Shown piece by piece: positions 42,461-50,534 of a stretch of DNA of 61,746 nucleotides. How positions within the stretch are numbered: the stretch's first letter is position 1; every line of letters begins with the position of its first letter. The notes below the pieces were generated by a model, which worked only from the letters and a program-made list of their open reading frames with translations, had not been told where the DNA came from and searched no databases. Source of the stretch: Microgenomates group bacterium Gr01-1014_16 (GTDB lineage Bacteria; Patescibacteriota; Microgenomatia; CAZETR01; Amesbacteraceae); contig VMGA01000001.1 of NCBI GenBank assembly GCA_007376345.1, positions 1 to 61,746 on the forward strand, given 5' to 3'. The position numbers and the translations under genes are program-made.

Positions 42461-43259
42461 ACCAAAAATTGTCAACGAATGGATTAAGTTGGCTGACGAA
42501 GATTACGGCTTTGCCTGTTCCAATTTGTCAGACCCCGATGCAATCTACTTCGGTTTTATTTGTTTCCACTTCCAGCAGTCGGCCGAAAAGTATTTCAAAG
42601 CGTATATCGTTGCCAAAAGCCTAGAATTCACCAAAATCCACGATCTGGACTCTCTGTGTCAGATTTGCCTGGCGGACAATCCCAAATTCGATGAACTTAA
42701 AGACGAATGTCTTTTCCTCAACGACTTCTACGTCGCCACCCGTTACCCGGTCACAGTCCCTCCGTCCTTTTCTCGCGTGGAGGCGCAGCAAGCAAAAACA
42801 GCCGTGGAAAAAATATCCAAATTGGTAAAAACTTTCCTTGTAGACCCTAAAAATTCCGATATCAGTAAAGCCGCGGGGATAATTATTGTGGATCGAAAAT
42901 TACTGGTCGAAAAAGATTTCGATAAAGAATTTTACATCGCCCCTGGTGGTAAGTTAGATCCCGGTGAAACTCCAAAACAGGCCCTCGTCAGAGAGCTCAA
43001 AGAAGAATTTCTAATTGACGTCAGCGAGAATGATCTGGAAGAATTTGGTTCTTTCTCCGCACCGTCTTCCGGTCAGGAACACCGGACTATTCATATGTAC
43101 TGTTTTATAGTCAAAAAGTGTTGGGGAGAAATCTCCCTTGGCCATAAAGTGGAAAAGCTTCTTTGGCTCACTTCACAGATTCCCGACGGCATAAAAGTAG
43201 GGTCGATTTTTGAGCACGAAGTCATCCCCCGCCTCAAAGCCCAAAATCTAATAGACTGA
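42453..43259 (+). CDS. HEPN domain fused to a Nudix hydrolase
   Basis: 268 aa in one uninterrupted frame. Residues 1-127 are a HEPN domain (PF05168 type): EWIKLADEDYGFA, HFQQSAEKYFKAYIV (39-53), HDLDSL and ATRYP (95-99). Residues about 138-268 are a Nudix domain: Nudix box from Gly166 (GGKLDPGETP) through Glu172, Arg180-Glu181, Glu184 and Glu185, with the last box glycine replaced by Leu187. HEPN proteins of MNT pairs are ribonuclease toxins or nucleotide-binding partners; Nudix enzymes cleave nucleoside diphosphates linked to X. The fusion could reverse or exploit the nucleotide modification, which is inference. Confidence 0.85.
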   Translation: MAKPKIVNEWIKLADEDYGFACSNLSDPDAIYFGFICFHFQQSAEKYFKAYIVAKSLEFTKIHDLDSLCQICLADNPKFDELKDECLFLNDFYVATRYPVTVPPSFSRVEAQQAKTAVEKISKLVKTFLVDPKNSDISKAAGIIIVDRKLLVEKDFDKEFYIAPGGKLDPGETPKQALVRELKEEFLIDVSENDLEEFGSFSAPSSGQEHRTIHMYCFIVKKCWGEISLGHKVEKLLWLTSQIPDGIKVGSIFEHEVIPRLKAQNLID

Positions 43260-43267
43260 TTTTCAAC

Positions 43268-43279
43268 AGTCAGTAGCCG
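43268..43279 (+). repeat. 12-bp direct repeat, right copy
   Basis: AGTCAGTAGCCG, 8 bp after the HEPN-Nudix stop. On the minus strand it encodes the final codons GGC TAC and the TGA stop of the glycosyltransferase at 43270. Confidence 0.8.
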
Positions 43280-44097
43280 TTGGTTGATGAGTGAAATAAC
43301 TTTCTTTTAACCAATTTGAAAGGGGATTGGATCAAGGTAGCCAGCAGATATCCCGGACTTCTCGGCTTCCAAGGCGAAGGAATTATGTGGGGGTGCGGTA
43401 AATAAAATGGCTTGGGATAAATGAAATCCCGGGAAAAGGGAATGCCCAAATCAAACTTGCGCTTGAATGAACGTTTCATAACGCCACCGTCATGAGAAGA
43501 GCGGATGAGATGGGTAGCATGCAAATACGGCAGATCTAAAAAGTGCCCTCGAAACGGTTTGCGATCTTGGATGAGAGTATTTGCATCATCGAATAACCCT
43601 TGTTGGCCGTGGGGTTTGCTGAAGTGGAGTTTTGGTAACAATTTTAAGTTTACAAATCTGATAGTTATGTGGCCGGAATACTCATCAATTTTGTATCTTC
43701 CGGCTGATTTATCCTGGTAGTGAAACACGTCCCCTACCAGGTTGTAATAGGGGTGGATGAGATATTCATAAGGGTTCGCTGATTTGTTTATGAAACTTAT
43801 GGTTTGGCGAATTGATGCTTCCGGCCAGATTTCGTCACCGTCTAATATTAATAGCCAGTCCGATTTTGTGGCCTCCAACATTTCCTGACGGATGGTAGTA
43901 AGTGCATCGGGGTCAATGTGGGTGGAGTGAAGAAATTTGATTTTGGGACTGGAAATTGTCTTTATAATTTTAATTGTATTGTCGGTGGATCCGGTATCCC
44001 AAACTATGATTTCGTCAACGAAACTCAAAACCGAATTTAGGGAATGCCAGATCCAGTTCTGTTCATTTTTAACTATGGAATGGGCGGTTATTTTCAT
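43270..44097 (-). CDS. Glycosyltransferase family 2
   Basis: 275 aa from the ATG at 44097 (MKITAHSIVKNE); a GTG at 44109 adds four residues. GT-A fold with VDEIIVWDTGSTDNT and the donor motif LILDGDEIWPE. The C-terminal half is rich in His, Pro and aromatic residues (LPYLHATHLIRSSHDGG). Last gene of the operon starting at 47296. Its last two codons and stop are in the 12-bp repeat. Confidence 0.88.
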   Translation of the reverse strand: MKITAHSIVKNEQNWIWHSLNSVLSFVDEIIVWDTGSTDNTIKIIKTISSPKIKFLHSTHIDPDALTTIRQEMLEATKSDWLLILDGDEIWPEASIRQTISFINKSANPYEYLIHPYYNLVGDVFHYQDKSAGRYKIDEYSGHITIRFVNLKLLPKLHFSKPHGQQGLFDDANTLIQDRKPFRGHFLDLPYLHATHLIRSSHDGGVMKRSFKRKFDLGIPFSRDFIYPKPFYLPHPHIIPSPWKPRSPGYLLATLIQSPFKLVKRKLFHSSTNGY

Positions 44098-44100
44098 ATT

Positions 44101-44191
44101 AATACCCACGACCTTACGGTCGGGGTATTATATCGCTGTCGGACTTCGTCCGATTTTTGGCAACCCCCGATTTAACGATCGGGGTTTTGCC
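44101..44191. repeat. Three consecutive hairpins at the flippase 3' end
   Basis: Hairpin 1 (44101-44129): AATACCC.CGACC with GGTCGGGGTATT. Hairpin 2 (44139-44153): TCGGAC-TTC-GTCCGA followed by TTTTT on the + strand. Hairpin 3 (44159-44191): GGCAA.CCCCGAT with ATCGGGG..TTGCC. They encode the last 20-25 residues of the flippase on the minus strand and end just before the next gene. Confidence 0.65.
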
Positions 44192-45436
44192 GCGATGGAA
44201 ATACCTCAAGCAAATAAGGGCTAAAACGATGTGACTGCCTAGAACCGAAAGAGCGGTGCCAACAACGCCAAGCGAGGGAGTCAGGAGCCGAATGAGAATC
44301 ACTAAAGCTATTCCCTGGGCAAGATTGGCCCAAAAGAAAAAGCGGGGACGATGGAGAAAATAGAGCAGATAATCTCTTAACGGATTGCCTGCCATGAATA
44401 TTATCAACGAAAGCAAGAGAACCAGAAAGGGAGTGAAGGCGGGACCAAAGTCTTTACCCGCTACCCAAATGACCAGAACCGCCACCGGAACCATAACCAG
44501 AGCTACGGCCAATCCGATTCCGGTAGTAAATAGAGTAGTTTTTTTTAAGTAAATGTCCGCTTGGGACTGATGTTTGAAACCGGCGAATTTAGCCGAAGTA
44601 ACGGCGCCAATGCTGCTGGAAATTTGGGGAAGAAAGGAAACCATAGTGACGGCCAGGGAGTAGGCTCCTATTGATGACAAATCCATGTACCTGCCGGAGA
44701 GGAGCACGTCCAGACGGGAAATGAGGGAGGACAAAACCATGAAGGCCGCTGTCCATTTGCTAAAATTCCAGAATTTATGGAAGTGGGCCAGACCTACGGG
44801 AGTGGTAATTATGCGCCGGTCCAACCAAAGCCAGGAAACGGCGAAGCCAGCGGTTGATGAGATAGAAAAAATAAGCAGAGATGTGAGGGGGTTAACAAGA
44901 CGCATGGAAAATAACAGACCCAAAAGCAACAATCTGAACAAATTCGGGCCTACTTGCAGACCACCCCAAACAAAAAATTTCTGCTGGGCTTGGGAAATTG
45001 AAACTGAAAACGATATCAACAAGTAAGAGAAAATTCCAAACCCCACAGCAGGGAGAAGGGGTTGCAATCCCGGTTGACGAAAAACCATGACGGCTATCGG
45101 TTTGGCAAAAAGCCACAAGGCCAGCCAACAAAGGCAACCGGCGACGAGTTTTGTGCGCAGTGCTAAGGAGGCGTATGGCAGATAGGCATCGCTACCGCGG
45201 TTTTGTCCGACAAACCTGACCAGCGCCGGCCCCATGCCGATGTCAGCCACGGTAACAATGAGAATCAGGGTGTATAAACTAAGGGAAAACAGTCCATAAC
45301 TGCCGGCTCCCATAACCCGGGCTAAAGCCAGATAAAAGACCGCACCGAGGGCGGCCGAAAGAAAAGTGGAAACTGAAGTAACGGCCGATTGGCGAAATGT
45401 ATGGGTATTTAAGACAAGTTTAATTCGCTCGCGCAT
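44114..45436 (-). CDS. Wzx-like polysaccharide flippase
   Basis: 440 aa with 12-14 membrane helices, of the MATE-like oligosaccharide flippase family (PST/PF01943/PF13440). [39 protein letters not shown] is the characteristic N-terminus. It moves lipid-linked repeat units across the membrane. The C-terminal tail ([19 protein letters not shown]) is encoded by a run of palindromes and is probably not part of the original protein. It overlaps the FAD enzyme gene by 28 bp. Confidence 0.92.
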   Translation of the reverse strand: MRERIKLVLNTHTFRQSAVTSVSTFLSAALGAVFYLALARVMGAGSYGLFSLSLYTLILIVTVADIGMGPALVRFVGQNRGSDAYLPYASLALRTKLVAGCLCWLALWLFAKPIAVMVFRQPGLQPLLPAVGFGIFSYLLISFSVSISQAQQKFFVWGGLQVGPNLFRLLLLGLLFSMRLVNPLTSLLIFSISSTAGFAVSWLWLDRRIITTPVGLAHFHKFWNFSKWTAAFMVLSSLISRLDVLLSGRYMDLSSIGAYSLAVTMVSFLPQISSSIGAVTSAKFAGFKHQSQADIYLKKTTLFTTGIGLAVALVMVPVAVLVIWVAGKDFGPAFTPFLVLLLSLIIFMAGNPLRDYLLYFLHRPRFFFWANLAQGIALVILIRLLTPSLGVVGTALSVLGSHIVLALICLRYFHRGKTPIVKSGVAKNRTKSDSDIIPRP

Positions 45437-46632
45437 AATTTGGCTACCTTACTCCCTAATTCTACGGCATAATTGGTGCCCCTGTCCCAGGGATATACCT
45501 GCTGGATGTTGGCGAGGTAGAGATTTGGGATAGAAGTGATGAGAGGGGGAATGAAGTGATTGAGAAGTACAATCGGTTGGGCAAAGGGGGCGGTCCAGAG
45601 CCAGGATTTCCTAATCCATGATTTGTTGAAATCAGGGTTGATTTGCTGTAAAAAGGGGAGAAATTCCGTGAGTAACTGAGCTTGTGAATAGCTGTAATAT
45701 TTGTGCCCGGCCGGAAGATAATTGCCAACATAAACCAGGTGATCGCCGCCGTAGTGGGACTGGTCAATAAAATTGGTGTGTTCGGTAACACATACAAAAG
45801 GCATTTTCCGATCGTTGATATTGAGCCAATATGTGCCGTCTGTTAAGAATTGTTTTTTGAGGGCGAGTACCAGGTTAACAGCTCCAAGCCCGGGCAGGGA
45901 TGGATACCGCAGACCCGAAATTTTGGAAAACAGGTGGGTGGGGAGAGTGCAAATAATTTTGTCGAATTTTTTCAGCTCGGATAGGCTCGTTATCTGTTTG
46001 TGGTAAATGAATTTGGCGCCGTATTTTTTGGCGGCAGATTCAATGGATTGAGCCAGCGAGAGAAAACCTCCGCGGGGGTAGCCCAGAGAGGCGGAGCGTG
46101 GGCGGATGCGGCCGTAAAACCAAACGGCTGCTATTTGACCGGCATAATCGTGGAATTTTCCCCGAAACAGCGGTTCCCAAAGTTTATTCCAGGATTTTTC
46201 ACCCATGAGAGTAGTGATATATTTTTTGGCAGTGAACAATTCAAATGGCTTATAAATAGGATTAAAGCGCATGAGGGATAAACCGAAAGCGGTGCGCAGG
46301 CGGTCAAGAATTGACAGGTGGGAAAATTTAAGCAGACTGCCCGGTGAGTCCAGTTGGGTAATCATATTGTCTATCCAGGTGGAAGTTTTGGGTCGGTAAA
46401 AATCAATGGGGTGGCCTATTTTGTCAGCCAGTTCTTTTATTATGGTATCGGTAGTAAACAAGTGATGATAATGCTTTTCTAAGGGCCAATCCCACTTGGG
46501 GTCTTTAAAACCGACAGCTAAACCGCCGGGCTGGTCATCTTTTTCAAAAACCGTGACATCGTGTCCGGCTTTGGACAAATAATACGCCGCACCTAATCCA
46601 GCAAACCCCGCGCCGATAATTGCAACTTTCAT
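45409..46632 (-). CDS. FAD-dependent oxidoreductase of the amine-oxidase/UGM-like type
   Basis: 407 aa. N-terminal dinucleotide fold [36 protein letters not shown] middle DUF/substrate region has [11 protein letters not shown], and the C-terminal FAD contact is [18 protein letters not shown]. It resembles the protoporphyrinogen-oxidase-like proteins common in polysaccharide loci and, more distantly, UDP-galactopyranose mutase. The exact reaction cannot be assigned. It is followed by the flippase, with overlapping ends. Confidence 0.85.
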   Translation of the reverse strand: MKVAIIGAGFAGLGAAYYLSKAGHDVTVFEKDDQPGGLAVGFKDPKWDWPLEKHYHHLFTTDTIIKELADKIGHPIDFYRPKTSTWIDNMITQLDSPGSLLKFSHLSILDRLRTAFGLSLMRFNPIYKPFELFTAKKYITTLMGEKSWNKLWEPLFRGKFHDYAGQIAAVWFYGRIRPRSASLGYPRGGFLSLAQSIESAAKKYGAKFIYHKQITSLSELKKFDKIICTLPTHLFSKISGLRYPSLPGLGAVNLVLALKKQFLTDGTYWLNINDRKMPFVCVTEHTNFIDQSHYGGDHLVYVGNYLPAGHKYYSYSQAQLLTEFLPFLQQINPDFNKSWIRKSWLWTAPFAQPIVLLNHFIPPLITSIPNLYLANIQQVYPWDRGTNYAVELGSKVAKLCASELNLS

Positions 46633-46634
46633 AA

Positions 46635-47108
46635 TTAGTTTATTGCAGAGCTGACTTTCTCGTTAATTGAAATTAATTTAGGATAATCTAAAAATACACT
46701 GACATTTCTGAAAAAGCCCATGGAACCAAGAATACCTGTTTGTTGAGGAAGGGATATGGGAAAACCTGACTTTGTGAACCCCATGATATCCTTATACTCT
46801 ATTGGTTCATGTTTGTTTTCGGGATCTTCGACTTTAATTCCTACCCTGTGATAATAAATTTTGATTGAACTGCCACCAATTCCATAGGTAAGGAATGGTT
46901 TTCCGATTGCAATATCGTAACCCAAATATTCGCCAATTTCGCTGGTAAAAAATGTCGTGTCCGATCCTGAATCTATTAGGCAGTACGCATCAATTGTTCT
47001 CGACTCGTTCTTTGGATTGAAGATGGAGATATTTATCCAGGGAACTATCCTGTTTATTTTCTGGTGTTTGGCATTAAACCCAAACGCCAGTATATATTCG
47101 AAGTCCAT
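46635..47108 (-). CDS. Retropepsin-like aspartic protease domain protein
   Basis: 157 aa, without signal peptide. [12 protein letters not shown] (Asp46-Ser47-Gly48) is the retropepsin active-site loop, and GILGSMGFF near residue 124 is the equivalent of the family's flap/ILGRD region. Such single-domain proteins dimerise to form the active site. In CPR genomes they often follow a short DUF5678-like gene, as here (2 bp apart), but the target is not known. It lies just before the FAD enzyme. Confidence 0.82.
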   Translation of the reverse strand: MDFEYILAFGFNAKHQKINRIVPWINISIFNPKNESRTIDAYCLIDSGSDTTFFTSEIGEYLGYDIAIGKPFLTYGIGGSSIKIYYHRVGIKVEDPENKHEPIEYKDIMGFTKSGFPISLPQQTGILGSMGFFRNVSVFLDYPKLISINEKVSSAIN

Positions 47109-47110
47109 AC

Positions 47111-47296
47111 TTAACCCGCAAAGTTGACATCAAATCGCCCTACCTTGAAAACAATTGGGTTGGATATTTTTTCTTTCCTGGCCTTGGACATCGCAATTTC
47201 AAGTGTTTTTCCGCTTCCAACTAGTGACTTGTCTTTGGGTGAAAGAGCGACCCATCCACTTTTTACTTTTGTTAATATCTTAGTTAAATCTGTCAC
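47111..47296 (-). CDS. DUF5678-like small protein
   Basis: 61 aa with GTG start. SGWVALSPKDKSLVGSGKTLEIAMSKARKEK matches the short DUF5678 pattern (a GKWVAL core, then a helix). It is probably the partner of the retropepsin-like protein directly downstream; a toxin-antitoxin-like relation has been imagined for such pairs but is not shown. It is first in the operon that continues through the FAD enzyme, flippase and GT2. Confidence 0.75.
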   Translation of the reverse strand: MTDLTKILTKVKSGWVALSPKDKSLVGSGKTLEIAMSKARKEKISNPIVFKVGRFDVNFAG

Positions 47297-47301
47297 TTGT
47301 T

Positions 47302-47308
47302 TATTATA
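47302..47308. promoter_or_regulatory. Overlapping divergent -10 boxes
   Basis: On the minus strand TATAAT (47308-47303) would start transcription at 47296, the G of the DUF5678 GTG. On the + strand TATTAT (47302-47307) would start at 47314, the A of the UDG-like ATG. The two boxes share six bases, so the two promoters cannot be occupied at once. Neither has a good -35. Confidence 0.55.
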
Positions 47309-47313
47309 CTACA

Positions 47314-47799
47314 ATGAAACGGGCAATTTTCATTGGGCAGGCGATGCCCAGGTTTAAAAAGGATCCGCACGACTGGCCGACGTTAAACACTTGGCTGTAT
47401 TCAATCGGAATCTGCCATGAGGAAATCGTCAGAAATTTTTTTTATTCGGCTCTGGTCGATTATTTTCCGGGTTCCAAAAATGGATCGCATCTGGTGCCAA
47501 CCGCTGAAGAAATTACAAAAGAGCGAATCAGATTGATTAAGACGATCGAAAATTTTTCTCCGGATATTGTTGTACCGATCGGTAAACTGTCTATTTCGCA
47601 CTGTTTGAGTCAACAAATTGGGTTGGCGGAAGTGATTGGAAAAAAGTTTGTGGCTGATCCTTACGGCGCTTTGGGCTATGGCTTGAACATTATCCCTCTC
47701 CCCCACCCTTCCGGCGCCAGCACGTGGCACAGAAAGCCAAAAAATAAAATATTATTAAATCGGGCATTGGATGTTTTGAAATCAAATCTTAATCTCTAA
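47314..47799 (+). CDS. Uracil-DNA glycosylase-superfamily protein
   Basis: 161 aa. FIGQAMPRFKKDPHDWPTLNTWLYSIG is like the first motif region of UDG-fold enzymes, PDIVVPIGKLSISHCL the middle strand, and LPHPSGASTWHRKPKN the C-terminal HPS motif that inserts into DNA. It is shorter than the family 4/5 enzymes and lacks their four FeS cysteines, so it is a divergent member of unknown specificity. It lies convergent to the GT-C gene, with three palindromes between. Confidence 0.8.
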   Translation: MKRAIFIGQAMPRFKKDPHDWPTLNTWLYSIGICHEEIVRNFFYSALVDYFPGSKNGSHLVPTAEEITKERIRLIKTIENFSPDIVVPIGKLSISHCLSQQIGLAEVIGKKFVADPYGALGYGLNIIPLPHPSGASTWHRKPKNKILLNRALDVLKSNLNL

Positions 47800-47804
47800 A
47801 TCCA

Positions 47805-47834
47805 TAACTCCCATACTCTGTAGTATGGGAGTTA
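47805..47834. repeat. Perfect 13-bp hairpin with CTGT loop
   Basis: TAACTCCCATACT, loop CTGT, AGTATGGGAGTTA. It has the same core and loop as 24401 but a different outer stem that also pairs fully. It begins 5 bp after the UDG-like gene and may act as a bidirectional terminator. Confidence 0.75.
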
Positions 47835-47841
47835 GTTATAT

Positions 47842-47865
47842 TTACAATACTTGGTAGTATTGTAA
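47842..47865. repeat. Perfect 10-bp hairpin with TGGT loop
   Basis: TTACAATACT, loop TGGT, AGTATTGTAA. It has the same core as 24371 (AGGT loop) with extended stem. Confidence 0.75.
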
Positions 47866-47868
47866 TTG

Positions 47869-47891
47869 TTTGCAAGAGGTCCTCTTGCAAA
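47869..47891. repeat. Near-perfect DNA palindrome TTTGCAAGAGG/CCTCTTGCAAA
   Basis: Two 11-bp arms separated by a single base, 4 bp before the end of the GT-C gene. With the two preceding hairpins it makes three inverted repeats in 90 bp between converging genes. Confidence 0.65.
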
Positions 47892-47895
47892 GGGC

Positions 47896-50388
47896 CTAGT
47901 GAACGCGTTTCCATGAAAGAAATGAAATTACGCTGAAAGTGATCAACGTAAGTGATGATATTATCAGACCCGGGAGAACGTAGCGCTGGGGGGAGAAAGA
48001 GATGATATATTCTCCCGATCCGGGAATGGAAAACCCATTAATGAAACTGTAAAGAGGAACCGGCGCCTTGTTGTCCAGTCTCCAGAATGAATCGTAGTTT
48101 TGGGAGAATGCCAGCGTGGCTGGTGCTGATAGTTTTTTAACGTTTACCGTATAACTGGTGGGGTTGTGTTTGACATAACTTATTTCGGGCTGGGTTGAAG
48201 AAGGGGGAGGGGGAAGGTAATTTATGAGCCGGTCGGCCTGGGATTGGAACTGTTGCCATAAAGAAATGGGAATAACGGCTAAGGCGTTGACCACGTTGAT
48301 GTGACCCTCGGTGGCAATAGTAATAGAGGTTGGGGAGGAAACTTGGCCGATTTCAAACCATAAAAATTCCGCCCGGTCAGAAGTTGTGGCTATGGTTTTT
48401 TGAGCGGAACCGGAAAATTCGATTTTTCCTCCTTGGGGACTAACCATAAACCTTGCTAGAACGACGCAATCCCCACCACAACTGTTCAAATTAACCGTAA
48501 GTGAATTATTTCCCTCGGATACTGCCCACCCGCCGCCAAAATCAAAATCTAGGTTATCCAGGCTATATTTTTGCTGCAGAAAATCCCGCCAACTTATTAA
48601 GTCCGAAGTTTCTCTTTTCCACCATCCGGTGTGATCGGGGTCGAAATTTAATTGTTGGGCGGGAAAAATAAAATCTTTCGGAGATATGAGAGCGGCCGCG
48701 ACGTCTATTTGCCGTTTGCGATTAAGAAGTAATTTGGATTGGGGAAATTGGGATATTTGAGATAGTATCCCCGGTTTTTCTTCCGCGAAGACCAGGGCAG
48801 TTTTGGTGAGATCGATATCAGACTGATAGATATCATCGGAGCCGATGATAAAAGAGGTGGAGGCTGGGACGAAAAAGAGGTTTTGATGTGTTTTTGTCTC
48901 AAGCAGGGTCACCGGACCGAAATCTAACCGGCTTTTAACCCACGGAAGCCGACTAAGCTGGTTGGTAAAAACCTGACGATATTTAACGTCCTGGGGTTTT
49001 AAGCTATCTCGGAGGGGGTCTATGGCAGCAAATCCCAGATACTTTACTGACGCAATGTCAAGCAGTTGGCCGGAGTAGCTGGCTTCGCGCAAAAAATTAA
49101 GAAGATCATAACTACCGACTACTCCGGTGGAAAACGGCCGCTTGTTAAGCAAGGTGAGGGCGTCCGTGGAAGGATGGGTGGGGCTGGAATAACCCAAGGG
49201 AGGCTTTGAGGGTATCCAGACTATGCCGCCTGGGTTGGGATCCGATTCTAGAAACCTGGCAAGCTGCAGGTAAGAATCGGGGTTTCGGACCTTGGAAAAC
49301 AAACCCGTGGCTTGGCCCCTTAAAATGGGGGTAATTAAAAAGAGTAAATAAATGACGATTAAGCCGGGCAGCAGACGATTTTTTTGAAAAAGATACTGGC
49401 TAGAAAAGGCGATGAGAACAGAGTAAGACAAAGCCAGGAGGGTAAAAAACTTGACAGGATCACGAAAGAGGGAAAACCCCGGTATATGGGAAAACAACCA
49501 GGGATAAACTTGGGGAAACGGGGGCTGGCTGCCCTTGACTAGAAACAACGATAACAGTGCTATACCCGTCCAATAAAATATCCGATTGTTTCTGGGGAAT
49601 ACAACCAGAGGTAAAAAAGCCAAAATCGGCAGCAAAAAAAAGTAAGGTGAGGGTGAGGAGATATGGCCAAAAATGTTTTTGGGCCAATGGGGTTGGATTA
49701 AGAATATGGCGTGGGTGAGACTGGCAAAGCTCAAAGAAGAGACCTGTGACTGCCGGGTGTAACCTGTGGGAAGTGAAGGGGCTTTGGTAAATAGTGAGGG
49801 CAACATCCAATAGCTATGTGCGCCCACAAGAACTAAGCCCGTGATCAGACCAGTGATCAAATAATATTTGAACTGACGGAGGTTTAAAATTGTGTGAAAA
49901 GACGCAAGAATCACCAGAAGATATAAGAATCGGATATCTAAAAAGGATATTGTCAGAGTTACCAGAATGAATCTGGATCTGGCGGAAATGTAATAAATTG
50001 CCAAGGGTATGAGCGAATATGCAATCGCCAAACTCAACTGGCCACCATCTATGAGCATCAGAATGAATGTGTTGGTCGCAAATAATGATTGCCCTATGAG
50101 TCTGGCCGAAGTTGAAAGTGAATAACTTTTGAGTAATTTACCCATCGCAAACCAACTGATTATGAAAGCCGGGAGAATACCTAACAAAAAAATTGAAAGA
50201 GTAAAATCCAAACCGATTTTGGCGCCCAGACCGTATAAAAGTCCGTACGGCCAGTCCCACAGGGTGGATGTGGTAAACACCCCCAGGGCGTCATGACTGG
50301 CGGGAGACCAGGTGTAGGGTAAACTAAAATTACTCGCGGCAAGGGCTGGAAAAAGGTAGGGAAAGTCGTGGGCAGCTATCGGAAACAT
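47896..50388 (-). CDS. Large GT-C-like membrane protein
   Basis: 830 aa. The N-terminal 400 residues carry about 10-11 membrane helices; the C-terminal part is an outside, beta-rich domain closed by a last helix (LPGLIISSLTLITFSVISFLSW). FSLFRDPVKFFTLLALSYSVL parallels FRNMYDKFAYGLAF in the two genes upstream, so the three are distant paralogues. They resemble the mycobacterial arabinofuranosyltransferase-like/DUF3367 proteins in layout only. The first acidic loop expected of GT-C enzymes is not obvious, and the N-terminus may be incomplete. It overlaps the small ORF upstream by 13 bp. Confidence 0.75.
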   Translation of the reverse strand: MFPIAAHDFPYLFPALAASNFSLPYTWSPASHDALGVFTTSTLWDWPYGLLYGLGAKIGLDFTLSIFLLGILPAFIISWFAMGKLLKSYSLSTSARLIGQSLFATNTFILMLIDGGQLSLAIAYSLIPLAIYYISARSRFILVTLTISFLDIRFLYLLVILASFHTILNLRQFKYYLITGLITGLVLVGAHSYWMLPSLFTKAPSLPTGYTRQSQVSSLSFASLTHAIFLIQPHWPKNIFGHISSPSPYFFLLPILAFLPLVVFPRNNRIFYWTGIALLSLFLVKGSQPPFPQVYPWLFSHIPGFSLFRDPVKFFTLLALSYSVLIAFSSQYLFQKNRLLPGLIVIYLLFLITPILRGQATGLFSKVRNPDSYLQLARFLESDPNPGGIVWIPSKPPLGYSSPTHPSTDALTLLNKRPFSTGVVGSYDLLNFLREASYSGQLLDIASVKYLGFAAIDPLRDSLKPQDVKYRQVFTNQLSRLPWVKSRLDFGPVTLLETKTHQNLFFVPASTSFIIGSDDIYQSDIDLTKTALVFAEEKPGILSQISQFPQSKLLLNRKRQIDVAAALISPKDFIFPAQQLNFDPDHTGWWKRETSDLISWRDFLQQKYSLDNLDFDFGGGWAVSEGNNSLTVNLNSCGGDCVVLARFMVSPQGGKIEFSGSAQKTIATTSDRAEFLWFEIGQVSSPTSITIATEGHINVVNALAVIPISLWQQFQSQADRLINYLPPPPSSTQPEISYVKHNPTSYTVNVKKLSAPATLAFSQNYDSFWRLDNKAPVPLYSFINGFSIPGSGEYIISFSPQRYVLPGLIISSLTLITFSVISFLSWKRVH

Positions 50389-50534
50389 CGGATAATGAAT
50401 ATAAGAAATAAAAGAAAGTAGGCAATTTGTGATAATGATTGGACCTGTGAAGTCCGATGGATAAACAGCAGTAAAGATGATGCTGTAAGCGTCAGGACAG
50501 AAAGCATGTAAAGTGTTTTAACCGTGTTTGGCAT
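50376..50534 (-). CDS. Small hydrophobic protein (52 aa)
   Basis: From the ATG at 50534 (MPNTVKTLYMLSV), 52 aa with two probable membrane stretches (MLSVLTLTASSLLLFIH and IAYFLLFLIFIIR). It fills the only gap between two real genes, overlapping each by 13-17 bp, which suggests translation coupling. A longer version starting at 50726 lies inside another gene and is not credible. It could also be the lost N-terminal helix of the 830-aa protein, separated by a frameshift. Confidence 0.45.
   Translation of the reverse strand: MPNTVKTLYMLSVLTLTASSLLLFIHRTSQVQSLSQIAYFLLFLIFIIRCFR

Larger units (their letters stand above)
42116..43279 (+). mobile_element. Putative inserted toxin-antitoxin cassette
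   Basis: The two genes are bounded by AGTCAGTAGCCG at 42116-42127 and again at 43268-43279. The repeat holds the asnB stop (TAG, + strand) and, in its right copy, the stop of the converging GT2 gene (TGA, minus strand). Removing one copy plus the module (1152 bp) would leave both genes intact and overlapping. The module's + strand is C-rich, while the + strand around it is mostly G-rich. No transposase or integrase is present, so the mechanism is unknown. Confidence 0.6.
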
